From contig DATMYR010000088.1 of NCBI GenBank assembly GCA_035560815.1, positions 124,001-188,000 on the forward strand: a stretch of DNA of 64,000 bases, read 5' to 3'. Origin of the DNA: UBA5314 sp035560815 (GTDB lineage: Bacteria; Bacillota; Syntrophomonadia; Syntrophomonadales; Syntrophomonadaceae). A model generated the notes under the pieces. It was not told where the DNA came from and did no database searches. It saw nothing but the letters and a program-made list of their open reading frames with translations. Each line of letters begins with the position of its first letter. Positions within the stretch are counted from its first letter, which is position 1. Shown here one piece after another: positions 51,013 through 60,788 of this stretch. The position numbers and the translations under genes are program-made.

Positions 51013-51729
51013 TTGCAGCACCCGAAATACAAACGCGTCGTATTAAAACTCAGCGGAGAGGCTCTAGCTGGCGAAAACGGATATGGCATCGATTATAAGG
51101 TGCTTTCTTCCATTGCCCGGCAGGTGGTGGAAGTTGTGCAAACTGGTGTGGAAGTTGCCATCGTTGTAGGTGGCGGCAATATATGGCGTGGTGTAGCTGG
51201 CAGTGCCCTGGGGATGGATCGAGCTACCGCAGATTATATGGGAATGTTGGCAACTGAAATCAATGCCCTGGCTTTACAGGATGCACTGGAAAAACTCAAT
51301 ATGGGGACTCGTGTTCTGTCAGCCATTGAGATGAAGGAAGTAGCGGAGCCATACATAAGGCGACGGGCTATTCGCCATCTGGAAAAGGGGCGTGTGGTGA
51401 TTTTTTCAGCCGGCACCGGGAATCCCTATTTTTCCACAGACACCGCAGCGGCCCTGCGATCGGCGGAAATTGAAGCGGATGTAATCTTGATGGCAAAGAA
51501 AGTGGATGGAGTCTATGATTCCGATCCGCGCCTTAATCCTCAAGCTAAAAAGTATTCGGAACTCAAGTATATGGACGTCATTAACCAGGGCCTGGGGGTT
51601 ATGGATTCCACCGCGGCGTCCCTGTGTATGGACAACCAGATTCCTATTATTGTCTTTGATCTAACCAGTGACGGTAATATTATGAAAGCAGTGGTTGGTG
51701 AACATATCGGCACCTATGTAGGGAGGTAA
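51013..51729 (+). CDS. pyrH: Uridylate kinase PyrH
   Basis: PyrH phosphorylates UMP to UDP. TTG 51013 follows AGGAGGGA, giving 238 residues starting MQHPKYKRVVLKLSGEAL; the ATG at 50986 lies before the ribosome-binding site. Motifs VVGGGNIWRG, GTGNPYFSTDTAAALRSAEI and KKVDGVYDSDP match the amino-acid kinase family. It lies between tsf and frr as usual. Confidence 0.98.
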   Translation: MQHPKYKRVVLKLSGEALAGENGYGIDYKVLSSIARQVVEVVQTGVEVAIVVGGGNIWRGVAGSALGMDRATADYMGMLATEINALALQDALEKLNMGTRVLSAIEMKEVAEPYIRRRAIRHLEKGRVVIFSAGTGNPYFSTDTAAALRSAEIEADVILMAKKVDGVYDSDPRLNPQAKKYSELKYMDVINQGLGVMDSTAASLCMDNQIPIIVFDLTSDGNIMKAVVGEHIGTYVGR

Positions 51730-51733
51730 GACC

Positions 51734-52291
51734 ATGATCAAGGATATGATTAACGATACGGAAAACCGCATGAAAAAGACCATTGAGCACCTGACCCAGG
51801 ATCTGGCCTCATTGCGCGCCGGGCGTGCCAATCCAGCCATGGTCGATCGGGTGGTGGTGAACTATTACGGGCAGCCCACCCCCTTGAATCAACTGGCTAA
51901 TATCGCGGTACCCGAGCCCCGCCTATTAGTGATTCAACCCTGGGATAAGAGTAGTATAGCCGATATTGAAAAGGCGATCATGAAATCCGATCTGGGGATT
52001 AATCCGTCCAACGACGGCAATGTGATTCGCCTGGCGATTCCTCAACTCACCGAAGACAGAAGAAAGGAAATCGTCAAAACAGTCAAGAAGCGGGGAGAAG
52101 AGGCCAAGGTAGCAGTGCGTAATATCCGTCGCGAGCAAAATGATCTAATGAAATCCAGTGAAAAAGAAAAACTTATCTCCGAAGATGAGGGTAAAAAAGG
52201 CATGGATGAAGTGCAGAAGATCACGGATCGCTATATCAAGGATGTTGACGCCATCATCACCGCCAAAGAGAAAGACATTATGGAAGTATAG
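51734..52291 (+). CDS. frr: Ribosome recycling factor
   Basis: RRF splits post-termination ribosomes with EF-G. The 185-residue protein contains LASLRAGRANPAMVD, YYGQPTPLNQLANI and IRLAIPQLTEDRRKEIVK, all diagnostic. ATG 51734 is 4 bases after the pyrH stop, with GGGAGG upstream. Confidence 0.99.
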   Translation: MIKDMINDTENRMKKTIEHLTQDLASLRAGRANPAMVDRVVVNYYGQPTPLNQLANIAVPEPRLLVIQPWDKSSIADIEKAIMKSDLGINPSNDGNVIRLAIPQLTEDRRKEIVKTVKKRGEEAKVAVRNIRREQNDLMKSSEKEKLISEDEGKKGMDEVQKITDRYIKDVDAIITAKEKDIMEV

Positions 52292-52299
52292 TTTTGTGG

Positions 52300-52328
52300 T
52301 TTGAATTGGCGGCAGCAATGGTTATAAT
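52300..52328 (+). promoter_or_regulatory. Candidate promoter for uppS and downstream genes
   Basis: A perfect -10 TATAAT (52323-52328) lies 17 bases after a weak -35 TTTGAA (52300-52305). The start point would fall just before the hairpin at 52341. Confidence 0.5.
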
Positions 52329-52340
52329 TATGATAATGCC

Positions 52341-52360
52341 AGCCCCCATCCGGGGGCTTT
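52341..52360 (+). terminator. Short GC-rich hairpin upstream of uppS
   Basis: AGCCCCC pairs with GGGGGCT around a 4-base loop, followed by TTAT. It could end the frr transcript or form a 5' hairpin on the uppS transcript. Confidence 0.55.
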
Positions 52361-52453
52361 ATAGTTTAGAACCGGATATATCGGCCAGTATTGCATCTTG
52401 GTGACGGCCTTCTCGGACCTATCGAAAGATCGGTCCGCTTGTCCGGAGAGAAA

Positions 52454-53227
52454 GTGAGTCGTGTACCTGTGGCCCCAAAAAAGGACCAGCCGGTCAGTCT
52501 GATCAAAAAGGAAAACCTCCCCAACCACGTGGCGATCATTATGGATGGCAACGGACGCTGGGCACGGAAAAAACTCCTACCCAGATCCATGGGGCATCGG
52601 GCCGGGATGAGTGCCCTGAAGGAAGTGGTAAAAGCCTGTGATGAGTTCGGCATCAAGGTGTTGACCGTTTTCGCCTTTTCTACCGAGAACTGGAAGCGGC
52701 CCCACGATGAAGTTGACTTTCTCATGCGTTTACTGCTGGAATTCCTGCACAAAGAGCTTCGAGAACTGCATGAGCAACAGGTCTGCATCCATATACTGGG
52801 GGATTACAAACCTTTACCGACCGATTGCCGGGATGTGATTCAGGAAGCCCTGAAGCTTACTGAGGACAACCCCGGTCTCATTTTTAATATTGCATTGAAC
52901 TATGGCTCGCGGCATGAAATCGTGCGGGCGGTCCGGACATTGGCAACCCGGCTCATGGCAGGGGAGTTGGAAACGGATCAGATAGACGAGAAAACCATTT
53001 CCGAAGCGTTATATACCGGAGGCTTACCCGATCCGGATCTGCTTATCAGGACAGCCGGGGAGATGCGTCTGAGCAATTTTCTCCTATGGCAGATTGCTTA
53101 TGCTGAGCTCTGGGTGACAGACTGCCTTTGGCCCGACTTTTCACGGGAAGAGCTGGCACGGGGTATCGTAGCTTATCAGGGAAGGGAACGGCGCTTTGGC
53201 GGATTAAGCCAGGGACAGGACGGTTGA
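52454..53227 (+). CDS. uppS: Isoprenyl (undecaprenyl) diphosphate synthase UppS
   Basis: UppS makes the C55 lipid carrier for cell-wall synthesis by cis-prenyl transfer. The catalytic region NHVAIIMDGNGRWARKK and the end motif LLIRTAGEMRLSNFLLWQ are intact. GTG 52454 follows GGAGAG and gives 257 residues, the family norm; an upstream ATG at 52391 would add 21 residues without a site. cdsA follows after one base. Confidence 0.97.
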   Translation: MSRVPVAPKKDQPVSLIKKENLPNHVAIIMDGNGRWARKKLLPRSMGHRAGMSALKEVVKACDEFGIKVLTVFAFSTENWKRPHDEVDFLMRLLLEFLHKELRELHEQQVCIHILGDYKPLPTDCRDVIQEALKLTEDNPGLIFNIALNYGSRHEIVRAVRTLATRLMAGELETDQIDEKTISEALYTGGLPDPDLLIRTAGEMRLSNFLLWQIAYAELWVTDCLWPDFSREELARGIVAYQGRERRFGGLSQGQDG

Positions 53228-53228
53228 A

Positions 53229-54011
53229 ATGCTGAAGATACGGATATTAAGCTCTGTAGTGGGGATCCCTATACTAATCGGTCTGCTATATGCCGGTGGT
53301 CTCTATTGGACCGGACTTTTCACTTTGTTAGCACTGGTTGCGGTTTTTGAATATTTGCACATGCTGCGTCATATAGATCTTCACCCCCTGATACTTCCGG
53401 CTCTGGCCGCCACCCTAATCCTGGTCTTTGCCTCTCACTTATCTCCTTATTTGAATATCCTGTTCCTCCTGGTTCTTATTCTTACCATAGCCCAAGCGGT
53501 AATGGCTTATCCGCGATTCTTGTTGGCCGATGTTGCTTTTAGTCTGTTTGGATCCCTCTACATCGGTTTTCTTATGGGTTTTGCTCTGCGAATCGGCGAC
53601 CTGAGAGACTCATTCCCGATCATGATTCTGTGTCTCCTGATCACCTGGGGTAGTGATACTGGCGGATATGCCTTTGGCAGTATATTCGGTCGTCACAAGA
53701 TGACCCCCAATCTGAGCCCCAAAAAGACCTGGGAGGGAGCCATCGGGGCCCTCTTCCTGTCCGCCCTGGTAGCACTGGTTTTTTCCTTGGTGTTCAAGGG
53801 ACGGGTACCAACCGCATATATATTATTGCTGGGTCTGGGAGGAAGCATCATGGCTCAGCTCGGGGACCTCTTTGAATCTGGTATAAAGCGCTACACCGGA
53901 GTCAAGGATAGCAGCCAGCTTATACCCGGACACGGTGGGGTTCTGGATCGCATTGACAGCTTTCTTCTGGTCCTGCCCCTGGTATACATGTTCTTTTCCT
54001 ATGTCGGCTGA
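53229..54011 (+). CDS. cdsA: Phosphatidate cytidylyltransferase CdsA
   Basis: CdsA makes CDP-diacylglycerol for phospholipid synthesis. The 260-residue membrane protein has about seven hydrophobic spans and the C-terminal signature region: NLSPKKTWEGAIGAL, GDLFESGIKRYTGVKD and GHGGVLDRIDS. ATG 53229 is immediately after the uppS stop. Confidence 0.97.
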   Translation: MLKIRILSSVVGIPILIGLLYAGGLYWTGLFTLLALVAVFEYLHMLRHIDLHPLILPALAATLILVFASHLSPYLNILFLLVLILTIAQAVMAYPRFLLADVAFSLFGSLYIGFLMGFALRIGDLRDSFPIMILCLLITWGSDTGGYAFGSIFGRHKMTPNLSPKKTWEGAIGALFLSALVALVFSLVFKGRVPTAYILLLGLGGSIMAQLGDLFESGIKRYTGVKDSSQLIPGHGGVLDRIDSFLLVLPLVYMFFSYVG

Positions 54012-54040
54012 ACGATTTCGGTGTATTGTGAGGTGGATGG

Positions 54041-55156
54041 ATGGATCCGGAATTGCAGAGATATCTTAAAATTTTAGTAAGGCTTGCCTCCCTGGTTCTG
54101 GCGTTACTGGCCTTATACCTGCTTTTTGTTTATCTGCTGCCTGCTCTCGGCCGGATCTTAGTCCTGGTTCCAGTTTTGTTCCTGCCATTTATATTTGCTT
54201 TAATTCTGGCGGTGCTTATTGAACCGGTGGTAAACTTCTTTGAAGTACGCCTTCGCCTGGGTCGAAACCTGGCGGTGTTCATCAGCCTCTTTCTGGTAGT
54301 GGGAGGTTTGATCCTGGTTCTGGTTCTGGTCGTTTCCAAGATAATCAATGAACTGTCCGGCCTTTATCCCCTGGTTGCCACCTATTCTGATCAGGTTATC
54401 AAACGTTTTGTGACGACGATCAGCGACTTGAAGTTAATCTATCTGCAGATGCAGCTGCCTCCGGAACTGCAATCCACCCTTCAGGGCAACCTGGAAAGGG
54501 GCATCGCCCTTCTGCAAAATCTCTTGAGCGGAAGCATCAATTTGCTGGTCCAGGCTTTTGCCTTTTTGCCCAATGCGGCCATTTTTTTAATGATCGCCAC
54601 AGTGAGCACCTACTTTATGGTCAAAGACCGGGCCCTGCTGCGAACCGTTGTGCTTATGAACCTGCCCGTCCAAGCTCGTACCAAGACCCGCAATGTGGTG
54701 GCAGAGTTATTCAAAGCCCTGGTCGGTTTTGTGCGCGCTTACAGCATCCTGATCTCCATAACCGGTATAATAACCATGATCGGGCTGCGCATCCTGGGAT
54801 TTGAATATGCCTTGATCCTGGGTATCACGGCCGGTCTGCTCGACATCCTTCCCATCCTGGGACCAGGGGCACTCTTTCTACCCTGGATTGCATGGGAATT
54901 CATGAACAACCATACTACGGCAGGTATCAGCCTCTTGTTGTTATATTTGGCGACCTCGGTAATGAGGCAGTTCTTGGAACCGAAAATCGTAGGGGATAAT
55001 ATCGGACTGCATCCTCTGGCCACACTGGTTTCCGTTTATGTGGGCTTACAGTTAGCCGGATTTTATGGTGTGATCCTGGGCCCCATATCGGTGGTGATTT
55101 TTATGGCCTGCTACCGGGTGGGCATTTTTGATCGGTTTAATTGGAGGAAGAATTAA
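54041..55156 (+). CDS. AI-2E/YtvI-family membrane protein, sporulation-type
   Basis: The 371-residue protein has about seven or eight membrane spans, arranged as in the AI-2E transporter superfamily, with the family motifs ISTYFMVKDR-like (VSTYFMVKDRALL), GLLDILPILGPGALFLPW and EPKIVGDNIGLHPLATL. Its closest recognisable relatives are YtvI-type sporulation membrane proteins. Transport substrate is unknown. ATG 54041 follows GAGGTGGATGG. The stop overlaps the dxr ATG by one base (TAATG). Its insertion between cdsA and dxr is not the Bacillus order. Confidence 0.82.
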   Translation: MDPELQRYLKILVRLASLVLALLALYLLFVYLLPALGRILVLVPVLFLPFIFALILAVLIEPVVNFFEVRLRLGRNLAVFISLFLVVGGLILVLVLVVSKIINELSGLYPLVATYSDQVIKRFVTTISDLKLIYLQMQLPPELQSTLQGNLERGIALLQNLLSGSINLLVQAFAFLPNAAIFLMIATVSTYFMVKDRALLRTVVLMNLPVQARTKTRNVVAELFKALVGFVRAYSILISITGIITMIGLRILGFEYALILGITAGLLDILPILGPGALFLPWIAWEFMNNHTTAGISLLLLYLATSVMRQFLEPKIVGDNIGLHPLATLVSVYVGLQLAGFYGVILGPISVVIFMACYRVGIFDRFNWRKN

Positions 55157-56319
55157 TGAATTCGGTAATGAAAGTTGTCATTCTTGGGTCCACCGGGTCG
55201 ATCGGTAAACAAGCCCTGGATGTGATTGATCGGAATCCCCAGGCTTTTAAGGTAGTGGGCCTGGCAGCCCAGGAAGTCGACCAGTTGGCTGCCCAAGCTG
55301 AGAAATACAAACCTCTGGCTATAGCGGTGGGTGATGAGGAACGCTATTCAGAATTGAAAGAGCGCACCGGACGGCAAAGCCGGGTCCTGGCCGGTGTATC
55401 CGGTTTAAGCGAATTGGCGGCCCTGCCTGAGGCCGACACCGTACTGGTGGCTGTAAGCGGTGCAGTGGGGATTCTTCCCACCCTGGCAGCCGTGCAGGCG
55501 GGGAAAAGAGTAGCCCTGGCTAATAAAGAAACCCTGGTGGCTGCTGGGGATCTAGTCATGGAAATGGTGAAGGAAAAGGGCGTTTTACTAATTCCAGTGG
55601 ATAGCGAACATTCCGCGGTTTTTCAGTGCCTGGCCGGTGAGACCGACAACCTGGAAAAAGTATGGTTGACTGCATCCGGCGGACCCTTCCGGGAATACAG
55701 CCGAGAGCAACTGGAGCATGTTACGGTTGACATGGCTTTACGACATCCCAACTGGGCTATGGGACCCAAAATTACGGTTGACTCGGCCACTATGATGAAC
55801 AAAGGCCTGGAGGTTATTGAGGCACATCACCTTTTTGCAGTAGACTATAAAAGGATACAGGTGCTTATCCAGAAGGAGAGCATCATTCATTCTATGGTGG
55901 AACTTCGGGACGGGGCTTTTTTAGCTCATATGGGCGTGCCCGACATGCGCATTCCCATCCAGTATGCCCTGACTTATCCAGAACGCTGGATTTCACCGGC
56001 CAAATGCCTGGATTTCACCCAACTGCAAGCGATTCATTTTGACCGACCCGATCTGGAGCGGTTTCCCTGTCTGGGGCTGGCTTATCAGGCTGGTTCAATG
56101 GGAGGCACCATGCCGGCTGTTCTTAATGCCGCAAATGAAACAGCGGTCGAGGCCTTTCTCCAGGGCCGGATTCCTTTTACCCGGATCGCTGTGTTGGTGG
56201 AGCAAGTAATGAGTCGACACCAGGTAATTACGCATCCAAATCTGGAGACCATCCTGGACGCAGACGCTATGGCTCGACAGACCTGCTCATCTCTAATAGT
56301 AACGGGGGGTAGAATATGA
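55156..56319 (+). CDS. dxr: 1-deoxy-D-xylulose 5-phosphate reductoisomerase Dxr
   Basis: Dxr converts DXP to MEP in isoprenoid synthesis, using NADPH. The N-terminal dinucleotide motif VVILGSTGSIGKQALDVI, the metal site PVDSEHSAVFQCL and the loop TASGGPFR are present, as is HPNWAMGPKITVDSATMMNK in part. ATG 55156 follows GGAGGAAG; 387 residues. The upstream in-frame ATG/GTG region overlaps the ytvI-like gene and is not used. rseP overlaps the stop. Confidence 0.98.
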   Translation: MNSVMKVVILGSTGSIGKQALDVIDRNPQAFKVVGLAAQEVDQLAAQAEKYKPLAIAVGDEERYSELKERTGRQSRVLAGVSGLSELAALPEADTVLVAVSGAVGILPTLAAVQAGKRVALANKETLVAAGDLVMEMVKEKGVLLIPVDSEHSAVFQCLAGETDNLEKVWLTASGGPFREYSREQLEHVTVDMALRHPNWAMGPKITVDSATMMNKGLEVIEAHHLFAVDYKRIQVLIQKESIIHSMVELRDGAFLAHMGVPDMRIPIQYALTYPERWISPAKCLDFTQLQAIHFDRPDLERFPCLGLAYQAGSMGGTMPAVLNAANETAVEAFLQGRIPFTRIAVLVEQVMSRHQVITHPNLETILDADAMARQTCSSLIVTGGRI

Positions 56320-57344
56320 GTGTTTTAATCACCTTAATTGTAATTGCCGTACTAGTTTTGGCCCATGAATGGGGCCATTTTATGGCAGCGAGAAAAATCG
56401 GAATTCCTGTATACGAGTTTAGCCTGGGTTTTGGTTATAAGGTCTGGTCTACGGTTAAAAACGGAGTGCAGTATTCCCTGCGTATCGTTCCCATCGGGGG
56501 ATTTGTCCGTATGGCCGGGGAGGAACCCGAGGATCAAGACAATCCGGGAGGATTCGCCAAGCGCACCCCTCTGGAAAAGTCGATTGTCTCTTTAGCCGGT
56601 CCTTTTATGAACTTTTTCCTGGCTTTTTTGATTTTTATCGTCTGCTATGCCGTTATCGGCATTCCGGAGAGCACCAACCAGCCGGTCATCGGTAAAGTGA
56701 TGGCTGGAAAACCGGCTGCTCAGGCGGGATTACAGGCCGGGGACCGCATCATTTCCATCAATGGGGAGCAGTTGACCACCTGGGAAGATATCGATCGTTT
56801 TACTGGAGCCGAACAACCGCAGTCCCTGCAGTTTCAGGTGGAACGGCAGGGTAAACAGCTGTCTTTCTCAATTACACCGGATAAGTTGGACCTGAGCGGA
56901 AAAATGGGAATAGGAGTCATAAACTCTTTTGTCAACCACCGGTTTGGTATTCTTGAGTCTTTAAAGATCGGGCTGCAGCAGACCTATCAATGGACCATTT
57001 TGCTGCTTTCCTCCCTGGGAATCATATTAAAAGGAGGAGCCACCATGTCTGACCTGGCCGGTCCGGTCGGGATCACCCGCATGGTGGGAGAATTTGCCCA
57101 GATAGGCTTGGTATCCCTTTTGAATTTCGCCGCTTTCCTCAGCATAAATCTGGGCATCATGAACCTCTTGCCCATCCCGGCTCTGGACGGCAGCAAGATC
57201 GTTTTTGCCGTTGTGGAGACCGTTCGGCGCAAGCCCATGGATCCAGACCGGGAAGGCTTTCTTAATTGGCTGGGTTTTCTCTTCCTGATGTTAGTCATGG
57301 TGGTCATCACCTATAATGATATCGTCAAGCTATTCAAGGGATGA
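56316..57344 (+). CDS. rseP: Site-2 intramembrane metalloprotease RseP (RasP)
   Basis: RseP cleaves membrane-embedded substrates such as anti-sigma factors and signal peptides. The zinc motif HEWGH lies at residues 17-21 in the first membrane helix, a single PDZ domain spans about 120-190 (GKPAAQAGLQAGDRIISING), and the second metal motif is PIPALDGSKI near residue 290. 342 residues. ATG 56316 overlaps the dxr stop (ATGA). Confidence 0.96.
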   Translation: MSVLITLIVIAVLVLAHEWGHFMAARKIGIPVYEFSLGFGYKVWSTVKNGVQYSLRIVPIGGFVRMAGEEPEDQDNPGGFAKRTPLEKSIVSLAGPFMNFFLAFLIFIVCYAVIGIPESTNQPVIGKVMAGKPAAQAGLQAGDRIISINGEQLTTWEDIDRFTGAEQPQSLQFQVERQGKQLSFSITPDKLDLSGKMGIGVINSFVNHRFGILESLKIGLQQTYQWTILLLSSLGIILKGGATMSDLAGPVGITRMVGEFAQIGLVSLLNFAAFLSINLGIMNLLPIPALDGSKIVFAVVETVRRKPMDPDREGFLNWLGFLFLMLVMVVITYNDIVKLFKG

Positions 57345-57348
57345 TGTG

Positions 57349-58416
57349 ATGCGTAGAAAAAGCAGGGTAGTTCATATCGGCTCATTGGCGGTGGGTGGGG
57401 ACAATCCGGTAGTGGTTCAGTCTATGACCAACACCGACACCAGGAATGTCAAAGCCACTGTTGAGCAAATTGACGGACTGCAGCAGGCAGGATGTGAGCT
57501 GGTGCGGGTGGCGGTTCCCGATCAGGAAGCCGCAGAGGCCATCCGGATGATCAAACAGCAGATATCATTGCCCCTGGTGGCCGACATTCATTTTGATTAT
57601 CGTCTGGCTTTAGCCAGTGTGGAAGCGGGTGCCGACGGTTTACGCATCAATCCTGGCAATATAGGCAGCCAGGAGCGTGTGCGCATGGTTGTCAAAGCCT
57701 GCCAGGATCGACATCTACCCATCCGTGTCGGGGTTAATGCCGGCTCTCTGGATAAGAAGCTTTTGCAAAAATATGGCGGGGTATGTGCGGAAGCCATGGT
57801 GGAAAGCGCCTTGGATAATATAAAAATTCTCGAAGATATGGATTTTACCGACATCAAGATATCCCTAAAAGCATCATCAGCATTGCTTACTGTAGAGGCC
57901 TACCGCCTCATTGCCGGGCAGGTAGATTATCCCCTGCATTTGGGGATCACCGAGGCTGGCACCAAAGACCGGGCCTTGATTAAATCCGCTCTGGGCTTAG
58001 GCCTTCTGTTACATGAAGGCATTGGCGATACCATTCGAGTTTCCCTGACCGCCCCACCGGTAGACGAAGTGTGGGCTGCCTATGAGATCCTTAGAAGTCT
58101 GGGGCTGCGCCAGCGGGGGGTGGAGCTGATTTCCTGCCCAACCTGTGGACGATGTGAAATCGACCTCATTTCTACTGCTGAGGAAGTGGACAGGCAGGTG
58201 CGCTCCCTGAAAACCCCGTTAAAAATTGCGGTCATGGGCTGTGTGGTCAACGGACCTGGTGAAGCCCGAGAAGCCGATCTAGGGATAGCGGGAGGAAAAG
58301 GTCAGGGCTTATTGTTTCGCCATGGGGAAATTATCAAAAAGGTGGAGGAGAGCCAGCTGGTTGACCAGCTTTTGCAGGAAATTAGAAATATGACCGGTGA
58401 CGAAGGAGGTTTATAA
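57349..58416 (+). CDS. ispG: 4-hydroxy-3-methylbut-2-en-1-yl diphosphate synthase IspG
   Basis: IspG is the [4Fe-4S] enzyme forming HMBPP in the MEP pathway. The TIM-barrel part has VVVQSMTNTDTRNVKATVEQI and VADIHFDYRLAL; the cluster ligands are in SCPTCGRCEIDL and MGCVVNGPGEA. ATG 57349 lies 4 bases after rseP with GGGATGATG upstream; 355 residues. Its pairing with dxr in one operon is common in Clostridia. Confidence 0.98.
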   Translation: MRRKSRVVHIGSLAVGGDNPVVVQSMTNTDTRNVKATVEQIDGLQQAGCELVRVAVPDQEAAEAIRMIKQQISLPLVADIHFDYRLALASVEAGADGLRINPGNIGSQERVRMVVKACQDRHLPIRVGVNAGSLDKKLLQKYGGVCAEAMVESALDNIKILEDMDFTDIKISLKASSALLTVEAYRLIAGQVDYPLHLGITEAGTKDRALIKSALGLGLLLHEGIGDTIRVSLTAPPVDEVWAAYEILRSLGLRQRGVELISCPTCGRCEIDLISTAEEVDRQVRSLKTPLKIAVMGCVVNGPGEAREADLGIAGGKGQGLLFRHGEIIKKVEESQLVDQLLQEIRNMTGDEGGL

Positions 58417-58418
58417 AC

Positions 58419-60119
58419 GTGAAAGCATCTGAATTGTTTTTTCCCACACTCAGGGAGGTCCCGGCCGAAGCCGAGGTAGTAAGCCATCAATTGCTGCTCC
58501 GAGCCGGATTTATTAGAAAAGCCTCCGGGGGTGTATACAGTTATCTGCCCCTGGCCTACCGGGTAATCAAAAAAATTATGAATATTGTTCGGGAAGAGAT
58601 GGACCGGGCGGGCGGACAGGAAGTCATGCTCCCTATCATTCAACCCCGTGAACTGTGGGAGAAATCAGGGCGCTGGGATGTATATGGAGACGAGATGTTT
58701 CGCCTCCAGGACCGGCATAAGCGCGACTTTGCCCTGGGCCCCACACATGAAGAAATCATTACTACCCTGGTGGACGGTGACATTCATTCCTATAGAGGGT
58801 TACCTCTGCTGTTATACCAGATACAAAATAAATACCGGGATGAGATCCGGCCGCGTTTTGGTTTGATGCGAGGTCGGGAATTCATAATGAAAGATGCCTA
58901 TTCCTTTGACCTGGACGATGAAGGCCTGGAGGTCAGTTACCGGAAAATGTATCATGCTTATCATCGGATTTTCCAGCGCTTGCGGCTCGAATACCGGGTT
59001 GTGGAGGCAGACTCCGGCGCTATCGGAGGGAATGAGAGCCTGGAGTTCATGGTATTGGCTGATAATGGCGAATCAGAGATCGTATACTGCCAGAATTGTG
59101 ATTATGCTGCCGACGTGGAAAAGGCTGTATGCCAGGCCGGGCCTGAAGACCTGATGGTGGAACTTGGGGAACGTCAAAAAAAGGAAACCATCGGCATGAA
59201 AACCGTTCAGGATGTGGCTAAGTATTTGAACATACCGGAATCCCAGGTTATTAAAACCCTGCTTTATCTTGCTGATGGAAAACCGGTAGTCGCAGTAGTA
59301 CGCGGCGACCGGGAACTGAATGTGATTAAATTTCAGAATACGCTGGGCTGCTTTGAATTAGTTATGGCTGATGAAAAAGCCGCTAAGGAGTGCTGTGGAG
59401 CCAGCTTTGGCTCCTTGGGGCCGGTGGGCTTAGACTTACCGGTATATGCGGATCTGGAGGTCCAAACCATGAGGAATATGGTTTGCGGCGCCAATGAGAA
59501 TGACTTTCACTATGTTAATGTGAATCAGGGCCGTGATTTTGCCCCCCTGGCTTGGGTTGACATACGCAATGGAGTAGCCGGTGATCCTTGTCCCCAGTGT
59601 CAGAGTCCTTTGCAGATGGTTCGGGGCATTGAATCGGGCCAGATCTTCAAGTTGGGAGATAAATACTCGAAAGCGCTGGGTGCTGCCATTCTGGACCAGA
59701 ACGGTGAGAGCCGTACGATGATTATGGGCTGTTATGGCATCGGGGTCTCTCGTACCATGGCGGCAGCCGTAGAGCAGAAACATGATGATCAGGGAATTAT
59801 CTGGCCCCTACCGATTGCGCCCTTTCAGGTTATCGTGGTTCCTGTTAACAGCAATAAAGAAGACCAGATGAAGGCTGCCCAGGCGATTTATGATGAACTC
59901 TCGGCCAAAGGAATTGAGGTCTTGTTGGACGACCGGGACGAGCGGGCGGGCGTGAAGTTTAAAGATGCCGACTTGATTGGCATTCCACTACGGATTACCA
60001 TTGGGCCCCGGGCTTTGCAGGAAAATAAGGTAGAGATAAAGAAAAGATGGGAAGACAGTAATGAATTGGTGCCCCGGGATACTATTGTAGAAAAGGTGGA
60101 GGAGATCCTAAAAGGATGA
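58419..60119 (+). CDS. proS: Prolyl-tRNA synthetase ProS (bacterial type with editing insert)
   Basis: ProS charges tRNA-Pro. GTG 58419 follows AAGGAGG. Class II motifs 1 to 3 are visible: MDRAGGQEVMLPIIQPRELW, RDEIRPRFGLMRGREFIMKD and GCYGIGVSRTMAA. The INS editing domain (about 220-395) with IPESQVIKTLLYLADGKPV and a C-terminal anticodon domain complete the 566 residues. It overlaps the next gene by four bases. Confidence 0.98.
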   Translation: MKASELFFPTLREVPAEAEVVSHQLLLRAGFIRKASGGVYSYLPLAYRVIKKIMNIVREEMDRAGGQEVMLPIIQPRELWEKSGRWDVYGDEMFRLQDRHKRDFALGPTHEEIITTLVDGDIHSYRGLPLLLYQIQNKYRDEIRPRFGLMRGREFIMKDAYSFDLDDEGLEVSYRKMYHAYHRIFQRLRLEYRVVEADSGAIGGNESLEFMVLADNGESEIVYCQNCDYAADVEKAVCQAGPEDLMVELGERQKKETIGMKTVQDVAKYLNIPESQVIKTLLYLADGKPVVAVVRGDRELNVIKFQNTLGCFELVMADEKAAKECCGASFGSLGPVGLDLPVYADLEVQTMRNMVCGANENDFHYVNVNQGRDFAPLAWVDIRNGVAGDPCPQCQSPLQMVRGIESGQIFKLGDKYSKALGAAILDQNGESRTMIMGCYGIGVSRTMAAAVEQKHDDQGIIWPLPIAPFQVIVVPVNSNKEDQMKAAQAIYDELSAKGIEVLLDDRDERAGVKFKDADLIGIPLRITIGPRALQENKVEIKKRWEDSNELVPRDTIVEKVEEILKG

Positions 60120-60781
60120 GTATCTTAGAAATCCTATTTAAGCTGATTCTGGCCTGTATTCTGGGCGGTTTGATTGGCCTGGAAAGGGAAAGCCTCAACC
60201 GGCCCGCAGGCCTCAGGACATACACCCTGGTATGCGTGGGGTCCACCCTGGCTATGCTGGTGTCTCTAGACATGTACTACTCCTTTTACCAGACAGTCAA
60301 TGCCGATCCGGGTCGAATCGCCGCTCAGGTTATTAGCGGAATCGGCTTCCTGGGTGCAGGCACCATCATGCGCGAAGGAGCTACCGTACGCGGGCTGACC
60401 ACGGCGGCCGGCTTGTGGGCTGTGGCTTGTATCGGTCTGGCAGTGGGGGCCGGTCTTTATATCCCAGCGGTGGCCACCACCGCTCTGATTCTTTTTGTCC
60501 TCATTTACTTTGTCAAACTGGAAGATATCTTCTCGGGAATGCGCGAATTCAAAGGCATGGTTCTGGTGGTGGAAGACCGGCCCGGTGCCGTGGGTATCGT
60601 TGCCTCTATGCTGGGTGATTTGAATGTTCTGATCAAAGACATTCAGCTGACCCGCCTGGATACCGGCGATGACCTGGAGGTCGAACTGCTGGTGGAATTG
60701 CCGTCAGGAATGACCATCGACCATGTAATTGACGAGGTGTCCAAATCCAAAGGACTGCGCAGCATCGACCGTCTGAACTAA
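60116..60781 (+). CDS. MgtC/SapB-family membrane protein with ACT-like tail
   Basis: The 221-residue protein has about five membrane helices (residues 5-140) with family motifs GGLIGLERESLNRPAGLRTY and SGIGFLGAGTIMREGATVRG. The C-terminal part (about 145-220) resembles an ACT-type regulatory domain (VVEDRPGAVGIVASMLGDLN). MgtC proteins are linked to magnesium stress and survival in other bacteria; the exact function here is unknown. ATG 60116 overlaps the proS stop, and REP-like units follow. Confidence 0.88.
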   Translation: MSILEILFKLILACILGGLIGLERESLNRPAGLRTYTLVCVGSTLAMLVSLDMYYSFYQTVNADPGRIAAQVISGIGFLGAGTIMREGATVRGLTTAAGLWAVACIGLAVGAGLYIPAVATTALILFVLIYFVKLEDIFSGMREFKGMVLVVEDRPGAVGIVASMLGDLNVLIKDIQLTRLDTGDDLEVELLVELPSGMTIDHVIDEVSKSKGLRSIDRLN

Positions 60782-60788
60782 GAGGTTT